Source: Chenopodium formosanum (Eukaryota; Streptophyta; Magnoliopsida; Caryophyllales; Amaranthaceae). Taken from it: a stretch of 64,000 nucleotides of DNA. Position 1 is the stretch's first letter, and each line of letters opens with the position of its first letter. Below are positions 54,824 through 64,000 of the stretch, piece after piece. Under the pieces are notes generated by a model. It did not search any database. It was not told the origin of the DNA and saw nothing but the letters and a program-made list of their open reading frames with translations. The position numbers were made by a program, and so were the translations under genes. The stretch is from assembly GCA_024500155.1 (NCBI GenBank), contig CM044877.1, positions 69,582,001-69,646,000 on the forward strand, read 5' to 3'.

Positions 54824-55125
54824 GGATGCACCATGCTTGGTGCATCCAGTGTTCTTTAAAAAAAGGCGGAATGAACATTTAGCTATTCAGTAAAGAACAT
54901 ATAGTTGTTTTGTAAAGAACATATAGCTATTTTATAAAGAACATCCAGTTTTATATGTTTTTTTTGTAAATCTAAAGAACATTTGTAATATTAGTAAAGA
55001 ACATGATAATATTAAAGAACATTATTCATATAGTAAATGTACATTTGGTATAAATGATCATGTATGTATATGAAAATGTACATTTTACTGTATTATAATG
55101 TACATTGTATTATATTCTAATGAAC
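54824..55125. repeat. Palindrome and AAAGAACAT repeat array
   Basis: GGATGCACCA-TGCT-TGGTGCATCC (54824-54847) is a perfect 10 bp inverted repeat. It is followed by GTTCTTTAAAAAAA and many copies of (T)AAAGAACAT or related GTACATT words. It may be a decayed transposon end, but no partner terminus was found. Confidence 0.5.
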
Positions 55126-55699
55126 ATACACTACAAAAAAAAATGAGAAAAGGCAACGGACAAAATTGCAACAAAATGACAAACGTTGCCTTTGGTAGTA
55201 AAAGGCAACAATACTTGTTTGTTACCTTGATCTTGAACGATTTGTACTATATGACAATGCAACGGTTTAAAAAGTGTTGCTTTATATTATGTAAGACAAC
55301 AATATGTAAAATGTAGCCATTTATTTTTACATAAGAAAACAATTATTTTAAATGTTGTCTAAAAATATCACAACAATTAAATTCTTGCTAATGCAATAAT
55401 TTTAAAAATGTTTTTTCAAGGTATCTAAGACAACGAATGTTTTATGTGTTTTCATTTCCTTGCATAATACATGTTATTATTTAGAACATTGGTTTTAAAA
55501 TAATAATAATAAACAAATTATTGTCAATAGGAACAAAATTATTATCTATTCAATAATTTGAAAACGTTAATGTCAAGTTGTGTATGACAATGATAGTTGA
55601 TGATTAGAAAAAATGACTAGCACTGGTAATTCTAACCTTAAAGGCTCACAAATTCAACCAGGCCAGTGCATATATGGTTGGTGAATTTGACATTTCACA

Positions 55700-57330
55700 A
55701 CAACATTTTTAAGCTAAATCAATGTAGAAAATAGAATATATATGTAAAAGTTACTATTTACATACAATTAGAATTTGATGTTAATTATACCATACAAATA
55801 ATTTAAAAATAAAAAGAATTACAAAAAACTGGCTTCTATGTAAAAAAAAAAAATAGGAAAAAAAAGACAATAATAATGTGCAGCAGCAGCGCAATGTAGA
55901 AGGCGCGAAGGCGGGTAGCAGTAGTACAACAAGGTAGCAGCAGGCCATTAGTAGGCACTTCTTAAAATCAAATTAGAACACAAATCTAATCATATTCAGA
56001 GAAAAAATGTGCTAGTGATACAAACAGAATGTGAGTAACTCAAGTATCATTAAAGTCTCCTGCCAGTTCAAATGACTGTCAAATGTTTTCAAGAACTCTT
56101 CACAAACTGCAACTTCTTTCTTTTGATTACATTATTCATCTTCTTGCTATAGCAAAATAAACTGATAGCCTCTTCCTCCCTTGGTGGCAGTATTGTGTGG
56201 CATCTTTAATTATTTTTAGGGTAAATATGAAAATCATTCCAGGTTTTCTGTACTCTACAATCCATTCACATCAATCAGGAATATGATTGATGTGAAGGGA
56301 TTGTTCCGACTGCCTACTGCTAGAAGCTAGCTGCTGCTGATGGTGATTGCCTGTTGGTGGCAGCTAGCTGCTGCTTGTGGTTGGCTGCTTGCTGATTGGG
56401 ACAAAAACTCGGTTGTTACAAGACCAGCACTTATCAGACGCTACCCACATATCAGCACCTCCTCTTCTGCTGATTTGTACAATGTGCAGTGTGAGATTAA
56501 GATAAAGGCATCCGGAAAACATAAATCATATTTATAAACATGGAAATGCATCCTAAAGAAACCATGTTTATAAAATAGCTTTTAAACAAAAAAAAAATAA
56601 AAAAATATCATTATTTCAGCCCAAAATCTAATTCTAAAAAATTATAATTCCAAAATCTAAAATGGCAGCAGTAAAAATATCATCAATATAATCAACTCAC
56701 AAAATCCCCACAATATGATAACTTTTGTGTATAATTGGGATATATACCATTTATCTGTGAGAATTCTAGTACGTATAAGTATCTAATTTTAGTTACCAAC
56801 ATGATTTCATCCAAAATAAAATTTTCTCAAACGAATTCTTATTCTTTGTCCGAATTAATCAATACTTTTGTAACCAAACCAAACCAAAACTGCTAAAGCT
56901 AGAATGCTTAATTAAGCATGACGTAAATTCAGCATATTTTTACCCGATTTAAGCAAGAACTGATATTATTCCAACATCTACATGTTGCTGCCTGTTGCCT
57001 GTGGCTAGCTACTGTTGCTGCCTGTTGCCTGTGGCTAACTGCTGGCTGGATGTAGTCGCCTACTGGTGGCAGCTGGTTGCTCCCTGCTGCTTATCAATAT
57101 GCATTATCAAGCTGATAAAGCTCAAACATTGAATAGCAAATTAAGATAATCAAACTAAAACCCATAAAACAAAAGCAAATTGATCCTAAAACTTTACAAA
57201 TCAAACTCTCAATCAAAAACTAATATGAGAATTGTAAAATCAAGCTACAAATCTAACATATCACATGCAATTCATTGTTGAATGAAATCATATAACAGGA
57301 ATGATAAAATGCTTAAATACACACAAAACT
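55700..57330. other. CACTA-4 interior without recognised gene
   Basis: AT-rich, with short CTG/CAG-rich pieces (55880-55950, 56320-56400, 56985-57090). CTGCCTGTTGCCTGTGGCTA is repeated at about 56989 and 57017. An En/Spm element usually encodes a second DNA-binding protein; I cannot identify one here. Confidence 0.45.
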
Positions 57331-57520
57331 TGAGCGAAAGGCTAAGAAGTGGTAGGGTCTTTCCATCTAGAGATGCAGCAGAATGATCATGATTAGCTTC
57401 ACCACCTGCACATGCCTCATCAGGTGTAAATAGTTGCTCAGAACCATGAGCTTCACTTCTAAGTCGCTCCTGTAGTATCCTTGAATGTACAACCTCTTCT
57501 GCATGATCATTTTGCCTAAG
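57330..57520 (-). other. Possible coding remnant in CACTA-4
   Basis: On the minus strand an open stretch reads HSRILQERLRSEAHGSEQLF and then DEACAGGEANHDHSAASLDG. Composition suggests a former exon. It may belong to a second transposon gene or to captured DNA; not recognised. Confidence 0.25.
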
Positions 57521-57971
57521 GTTAAGAGCAAGTTGTCATCAAGACTTCACCAAAGAAAACAACATTTTACCCTCAAAGAAGCACATCCTTTAATCTCGAT
57601 CATTTCTAAGCTAAACAGTTTCATTTAAGAGGAATATTAATGCAAGGGCTTAATGCTTTAACATGTAGCCAGAGAAATTCTCTTGTAGACGTATTGCTAA
57701 TAAGTAACCTGTAAATCTTCCCTACAGTCATGTGTAATGTCCCACATTACCTAGGATGTGGTATACTTCAAGATAATTACTCAGCTGGCTCTTATCTTCA
57801 TGAACCTCAAGAAGCGTTGTATCTTCTACATCAAGAGACGTGGCAGGATGATCCATTGTTGTTTAATAAACTGCAGATTAAATAGGGGTGGGCGTAATGA
57901 CTAAAGAGAAAACAACATTGTATTTAGAATATTCTCTGTAGTATGTACGCAAAAATGTTGCAGCAACTTAC

Positions 57972-58261
57972 AGGTTTGGGTGGAATTGGTTCGCAAAATC
58001 TATTGTAACCAAAGTCTAGCAACTCCAACTCTTTCAAATTTCTATATTCTTCAGGTATGAATCCAGAAAAGGAATTGTTCCTTAATATGCTGCAAAAGAC
58101 TTCAGAGTGACATAAATGCAAGATAAAAGAGAACAACAACTATATACAGTATTACACTTCATTTGTTTTAATACTACGTATATTCTTACATAGACTTTAT
58201 GTGTAGCAGTTGGTGAAGTTCCGGAGCTAGTGTTCCCTTAAGGCAAAGAATTTTCAAGTTC
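57972..58261 (-). pseudogene. Captured LRR receptor-like kinase exons in CACTA-4
   Basis: Two exons on the minus strand, 58261-58190 (72 bp) and 58089-57972, with GT-AG borders. Joined in phase they encode consecutive leucine-rich repeats: LCLKGTLAPELHQLLHIKS, then LRNNSFSGFIPEEYRNLKEL, then a third repeat. The 72 bp exon equals one 24-residue LRR. The pattern resembles the N-terminal LRRs of MRH1/MDIS1-interacting-type receptor kinases. No kinase domain or signal peptide is nearby, so it is a fragment. Confidence 0.6.
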
Positions 58262-59920
58262 CTGTTAAATTTACTTCAGCTTAGGACATAAACAACACAT
58301 GAATGAATGTATACTTGAATACTCAACAAACACCAGCACAATAATATTCCAAAAGTGTACCACTATACCTATTATAAAGCTCATAATTTTACATACATAA
58401 AATTTTCATGCATCACTTAGCTAATGTAAACAAGCATATCATAAAAATCAATGAAATAGATTGAGAGGAACTCATGCTTTACTCCAGTTCAGAGCAAAAA
58501 TTGTGTGTAAAGGACTAGAGAGAACTTTTTGGCAGCTAATGGCAGAACGAGGGGAGATTTAGCTGATACATGGTTGTAAACTTGGAACTGAAAATGCTTC
58601 ATTAACACAAAACTAGACCTAAAATGATCAAATCATGACTTAATACCCCTAAATATGTGTGTTAGTGTCTTAAAACATGAAACAAAGGTTATTACTCATT
58701 AGGATTAATAATAGTGTTATTAGTTGATTTTTGCAAAGTTGGGATAAAAATCAGCTGTATTTATGCAAAACATAATCCAGATTTATCGAACAATGATTTA
58801 ATGCCCCTTACTATGAGAGTTAGTGTCTTGACAGAATCCAATTTGGTATTGTTCTTCAATCTAAATCAATACCACGCAAAGAAGCACAGGTATACATAAT
58901 CACACACGCAAAATCGTGCCATACTGCCATGTCACATCACCATATGGGCTAACATCTCATCAGCAGCAACCTTGTGGCACTGCCACATTGGCAACAAGTG
59001 TATAGTTAGGGGTGCAACAACTCAAATCAACTGGGCAACAGAATTAGAGTTTCAACAGCAACAGGTAACAACAACAGTATAGCAGCAGCAGTACACTAAG
59101 ACATCAACAAAGAGAGGTAGAGGTCAGGGCAGGGCAGCAGGTGTATAAGGTCTGGCCATTAGGAAGGAATACAACAAAAGGAAACTTCTCACTACCTTTC
59201 GAAATCTGTAGAGAAGTGGCAAATTTGCTATCAGTACGTGTTTAGAGTTAATAGCAAATCAGAACATTCAAACAAATTTCTTTACGACATTATTCAAGCC
59301 TGAAAGCAATTTCTCTAGATAGAGTTTGGGAGTAGAGGGAAACACACCTCATCAAGGCTTGATCACTACCAATAGAAATTATAGCATTGGCATCCTCTTT
59401 AATAGCCTATTAAATAAAACTAGAAAATGAAATCAGTGCAGCCAACAAAAAATTGAAGATAACAAGTTACTAATTTTTTTTAAGGAAAATACCAGAAGTT
59501 ATACCTCTCTTGTTATATCAGTTACGTGGCTGGGACCTGCTGTAGAAGACTAACATATCTGGATAAAATGAAAGTAGCTTCAGTAACCAGCAAAGGTGTA
59601 TAAGTGCAAAAACAGTCTATATAATCCTTTCCTTTGAAAGATAATAAGAAACCATACCAAAAACTCATCATACCTCATTGTTGCACAATCATTTCTCAAT
59701 ATTCAACCATATCCCTATGACAATATGATATCTTCAACTATTACTAATCAAGCATCAACAGATTAACAAATAATCCAAAAAAAAAAAGACACGTTTGATC
59801 ATTAAAACAAAAACATTTTTGCAGTCAAACCAAATAAAAACTGTTTAAGCTAAAATCCATAAGCTTTTATTACTTCATAGTACACTAAAAAAAAAAGAAT
59901 ACTAGAAAGGACCAATCATA
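58262..59920. other. CACTA-4 interior without recognised gene
   Basis: AT-rich with scattered CAGCAGCA-type words (about 58960-59130). No domain was found on either strand. An A-rich tract lies just before the transposase 3' end (about 59770-59900). Confidence 0.45.
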
Positions 59921-59924
59921 TTTC

Positions 59925-62900
59925 CTAAGCTTCATCTTCACTTGCTTGCATGAAATCCCATAGAGTATCGTCCTCGATTTCATCATTCGAATCATCAATT
60001 TCCGGCTCTGCTTGCATATCTAACATGTATTCTGGAACGTCGACAGTAGTGGCAGGCAAGTCCTCTCTCAACCAACTAACATCATAGTCATCATCAATAG
60101 TTGCCCCTGGGTGAGCACCATCGCTAGTAGATTCATTCCAATAAGAAACTCCAACATCACCATCTGATTCTTCAATCATATCAAAGAAGTCTCCGGGGAT
60201 AGTTTCCATAACATAATGCAAATGCTTTTCCTTGGAATCTTGCACATAAAAAACTTGGTTTACTTGATTAGCAATCACAAAAGGGTCATTAGTATAGCAA
60301 AACCTTTTAAAATTTGCACATGTTAGCCCAAACTCATCTTGCTCCACTTGGAACCATTTACAGCGAAACAATAACACTTTAAAATGTCCAAAATAATCTA
60401 ACTCAATAATATCCTCCACCACGCCATAATATTTGACGTCCCCTACAACAGGATTTTGATCCCTAGAACTTGCAAAACTCGACATTGAAGATGTTACACT
60501 AACTCCACTACATTGAGTTTTCCTTTTTGACTCATGTGCAGTTGTATGAAATTTGTTACCATTTATTAGGTACCCTTTAAAACTTCTCACGGTATAGTCA
60601 GGCCCTTGGGATAAAGCCTTGATTTCTTTGGAAACATTTTCTTCCCGTACACGGTCCTTGAACCATGCTACAATATAATGACTATGTTCTTGTGCTCTCG
60701 CCCACCTACTCCGCTTACTCCGTGTACCTTGACTTCTTTGACGATTCACTAAATCTTGATGTTCACTACATATATATCACAAAGCAACTTAATTGTATAA
60801 GTCAATTATAAATAATAAAGATTAAATATAGTTAATATGAAATTATACCAATTTAAAATTACTTACTGACCTTATGTAATCACTGATTTCATCACAATTA
60901 AAGAGTACATAGCGATGAGCTTTCATCAAAGTGTCTTCATCTAAAGAAACCTTTTTGCCTTTACTTTTCTTTTTTACCCCTAAAGGTCGTCCAACATTTG
61001 GAAAAAGGCTTTCATCTTCATTGGATGCAGTATCATCATCATTTCTAGGAGCTCGATTCAACTTTGAACTAAAATCATCGTGAAGATACCGAGAACAAAA
61101 CACAAGGCATTCTTCTTCCAAGTAGGCCTCTGCAATGGAGCCTTCCGGTCGACTTCTATTTTTCACATATGACTTCAATTTACCCAAATAACGCTCTTTT
61201 GGATACATCCAACGGCCTTGAATAGGGCCCCCAAGCCTTACCTCATCAACAAGATGAAGTGGAAGGTGGACCATTATGTCAAAGAAACTTGGGGGGAATA
61301 TCTTCTCAAGTAGGCAAAGTATCTCTATGATTTCGGATTCAAGATCGTCAAGATCTTTAGGCTTTAGAACTTTTCTACATAGACCCTTAAAAAAGGATCC
61401 TAGCCTAATCAAAGTCGATGCTACTTGTTTAGGCAAGGTATTCTTTACAGCAACTTGGAGCAAATAATGAAGCATAAAGTGGGCATCATGGCTCTTGTAA
61501 CCAGTGACCTTCCGCTCATTGGATTGGACATATCTGGAGATGTTTGATGCACAACCATCGGGAAACTTAGCACCTTTTATCACACTGAAGAAGAAGTCTT
61601 TTTCATTAGAAGATAACAAAAAACAAGCTTTGGAGTATAAACGCTTCCCTCTATTATTAGTTCTCTTTGGATGGAGTTCATTTCTTATACCCATATCTTG
61701 TAAATCAAAGCGGGCTGCCACATGGTCCTTAGTCTTTCCTGGAATATCAAACAAAGTACCAAGCACACTGTCACAAATATTTTTCTCAATGTGCATTACA
61801 TCAAGATTATGACGCAAGGTATTTGTTTCCCAATAAGGAAGCTCAAAGAAAATTGATTTCTTCTTCCAAGGAAAATTCTTCCTGCCCTTCTTTTGAGTTT
61901 TCCCAAACTTATTTTCAAACCCTTCTAAATCTTCCAATACATCAGAACCCGACAATCTAGTAGGAGGAGGCCTTGTCTCTACATTACCATCAAAAGCTCT
62001 TTTATTATGACGCCATGGATGATTTTCTTTCAAAGAGCTACGATGCCCCATGCAACACATTTTTTTACTATACTTCAGGTATTTGGACCAAGTCTTATGA
62101 TTACAATTCGGGCAAGCAAATTTTCCTTTTGTGCTCCATCCCGACAACATTGCATAAGCAGGGAAGTCACTAATTGTCCATAAAAGGCTGCCCTTAAAGA
62201 AAATGTTTCATCTTTCACAACATCATAAGTGTCGACTCCAACTTCACATAACTCCTTCAATTCCTCGATTAATGGTTGCAAGTACACATCTATATTATAA
62301 CATGGAGAAGATGGACCAGGTATAATCAAAGACATGATATTATACTCAAACTTATTATACAACCAAGGAGGCAAATTATAAATGGATAAAGCGACTGGCC
62401 AAATGCTATATGACACACTCATAGTTCTGAAAGGGTTTAAATCATCAGTCGTAAGACCAAGCCTCACATTTCGAAAATCACTTCCAAATTGAGGATGTGT
62501 AATATCGAAATCTTTCCAAGCTTGTCCATCGGCAGGGTGCCTTAATTTGTCATCTTTCTTACGATCAGTTTCATGCCATGTCATGAGTTCAGCCGTCTTA
62601 GAGCACATGAACAACCTTTGTAGACGAGGTTTCAGAGGAAAGTAACGCAAAACTTTTGCAGGAACTCCTTCGTCGGGTAGTGCACCTTCCTCTTTTTGTT
62701 TCTCATTTAGTTTCCACCTAGAAGCTTTACAAACATGGCAAGACTTGTCATTTGCACGCTCTTTCCAGTACAACATACAATCATTGGGACACGCATCAAT
62801 TCGTTTGTAATCAAGTCCAAGGTTCTTCACCATTTTTTTAGCATGATGAAAAGAAGTAGGGAGCTTTGCAAATGGAAAGGCAGCACACTGAAGCTTCATC

Positions 62901-63454
62901 AACTCATCGAAAGAAGAATTGCTCCACCCATTAAAGCATTTAAGGAGATATAGTCGCACTGTGTATGAAAGCACTGAAAAATCCTTAAAACCTGGATATA
63001 ATTCCTCTTTTGCATCTTCTAACAGTTTATAAAACTTTTTAGCAGTCTCATCAAGACCCTTGTGAACCCCTTCTGCTTCGGAGATTGAACCTCCCATAAC
63101 ATCTCTGAATAAATCATTAATCATCTCACCCATATTGTCTAATGTGTTTTGATTATCACGTTGATGCCCGCCTCCGCTTAAAGAAGACCCTGCTGTCAAT
63201 CCTTCGCCATGAAAATTCCACACTTTATACCTCTTGTTAAATCTATGAGCAATTAAGTGATTATATACCACTTCTCTAGGGAACCAGTATCTATTAACAC
63301 ACTTCGTACATGGGCATAAAATTTCTGGTTCATCATCTTCCTCAACGTCCATGGTTGAATTTAGAAATGCAAAATCAAGAAAATTCTCAATTCCTTTGAT
63401 ATACTCTTCGGAAATTTAGGGTGCATCAATCCAATCTTTATTGGATTTTTCCAT
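59925..63454 (-). pseudogene. tnpD: CACTA transposase (TNP2/Transposase_21 type), two lesions
   Basis: ATG at 63454 (MEKSNKDWIDAP), then one in-frame TAA near 63418, then the transposase-associated zinc region (ILCPCTKCVNRYWF). The Transposase_21 core has CPNDCMLYWKERAN, CHVCKASRWK and LGLTTDDLNPF. A one-base frameshift near 62180-62190 leads to MLSGWSTKGKFACPNCN, DVMHIEKNICDSVLGTL and, in the DUF4218-like part, HLPLHLVDEVRLGGPIQGRW. An intron at 60870-60766 (GT..AG) precedes the last exon 60765-59925 with a DUF4216-like domain and an acidic tail ending QASEDEA. Only these two lesions are seen, so the element decayed recently. It would cut and join CACTA ends. Confidence 0.85.
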
Positions 63455-64000
63455 AACTTAATACTTTGTAAGGACTGTAACACTATAAGTTATAAGGAGA
63501 GTCAACAACAAGGGTAATAAAGTAAGAGACAACTAATAAATCCTTGGTCAGGCTATAACAAAATAACAAAACAATAATTATGTGATTAAAATGCATATTT
63601 GGAAGCTTTATCGACAAATTCTGGAAATAGCTACCTCATACTAAATGTCCCTACTATTTGAAAGCTACTTTGATACCTTAAATAAAAGGGTAATTTGAAT
63701 TTTAGTACCTCGAATATGGGGGTAATTGAATTTTAGTACCCATCTAAAATTTTATTTTAAATTAATACCTCCAAAATGACAAAACTATAGGTTTCAGTAC
63801 CTCCGTCTAGTTCCGTTTAGTTTTCCGTTAGTGGGGCCCATTAACTAATTATTTAATAATTTAATTTATTAAAAAAAAGGAAAAAATTTTGTAAAAAAAA
63901 AAAAACTAAAAAAATAATAATAATAAAGACAGCCACTGCCACCAGCGCCGGCGCCGGCTTCCGGCTGTTGGTGGCCGAATTCCCCTGGCACCGGCGCCGG
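63455..64000. other. Upstream of the transposase; no gene recognised
   Basis: A GGTAATTGAATTTTAGTACC-like phrase occurs twice (about 63690 and 63722), followed by CCGTTTAGTTTTCCGTTAGTG. The last 60 bp become GC-rich with GCCGGCGCCGGC words, unlike the T/A-led GGCGCC clusters elsewhere. Might be 5' sequence of CACTA-4 or another repeat. Confidence 0.4.

Larger units (their letters stand above)
53923..55125. other. Spacer between AD and CACTA-4
   Basis: No supported gene. It holds the G-rich tract at 54374-54462, a C/T-rich stretch (54670-54785), and a palindrome plus AAAGAACAT repeats (54824-55125). Confidence 0.65.
55129..63454 (-). mobile_element. CACTA-4: nearly intact transposase-bearing CACTA element (far end outside or not found)
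   Basis: The low-coordinate end reads CACTACAAAAAAAAATGAG at 55129, with candidate TSD ATA at 55126-55128. Subterminal repeats AAGGCAAC/GTTGCC/GACAAC follow to about 55620. The transposase gene is transcribed from 63454 towards this end. I found no GTAGTG terminus between 63454 and 64000, so the element probably runs past the window. Its termini and subterminal words differ from those of CACTA-1/2/3, so it is not clearly their source. Confidence 0.7.

Noticed and set aside
63940..64000. GCCGGCGCC words at the window end as a thirteenth GGCGCC module
   Set aside because: The surrounding sequence is generally GC-rich and lacks the T/A-led word pattern and any link to the Tat-type family.

Overview
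This is a plant nuclear genome window, most likely from a eudicot, and it is made almost entirely of nested transposable elements. The evidence is plant LTR retrotransposons (Ty1/copia, Ty3/gypsy), CACTA (En/Spm) transposons, Helitron-like and hAT MITE-like elements, GT-AG introns, and fragments of plant genes (FRIGIDA-like, NUP205-like, LRR receptor kinase, PPR-like). I see no complete host gene, rRNA, functional tRNA or CRISPR array. Identities come from recognising motifs by eye; no database search was run. Species and family age cannot be fixed.

Layout. 1-1881: right part of a CACTA element with gene-like fragments (TSD TTT). It sits in element E, a minus-strand Tat-type Ty3/gypsy element (gag 1879-2711, leader, damaged LTR 4124-5169). 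E lies in a minus-strand Ty3/gypsy element G (gag about 5170-5829, PBS 6478-6490, LTR 6494-6853). G abuts or splits a degenerate Ty1/copia element on the plus strand (6854-7195 and 10029-13401, 3' LTR from 13402). The copia is cut by CACTA-1 (7196-10028, TSD TGG). 13.8-18.2 kb is AT-rich intergenic DNA with Helitron-like elements and a clean hAT MITE (16311-16563).

18253-53917 is one composite. The outer element AD is flanked by TSD GTGTT, has LTRs at 18253-20130 and 52038-53917, and carries no gag-pol. Its 5' leader holds a second element, BC (21721-41869, TSD CTAGC, about 20.1 kb). BC encodes a broken gag-pol on the plus strand (about 23846-30764) and, between pol and the 3' LTR, two multi-exon genes on the minus strand (31294-32800 and 33419-38141) that resemble plant mobile domain (PMD) proteins. 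The second is interrupted at a splice acceptor by CACTA-2 (34031-36375, TSD CAC). AD is interrupted by CACTA-3 (43635-50090, TSD TTA), which carries FRIGIDA-like and NUP205-like exons.

53.9-55.1 kb is spacer. From 55129 to beyond the last transposase exon lies CACTA-4, a nearly intact transposase-encoding element (minus strand, 59925-63454) that also carries LRR receptor kinase exons.

Most notable: (1) clusters of degenerate GGCGCC words occur at twelve noncoding sites of one retrotransposon family and lie just upstream of the TATA boxes of the LTR promoter and of both antisense genes; (2) intron-bearing antisense PMD-like genes ride in a Tat-type element; (3) a CACTA family with CACTAGTGG ends, GTAACGGGCA subterminal repeats and a conserved inner hairpin has three copies here, each with different gene-like cargo.
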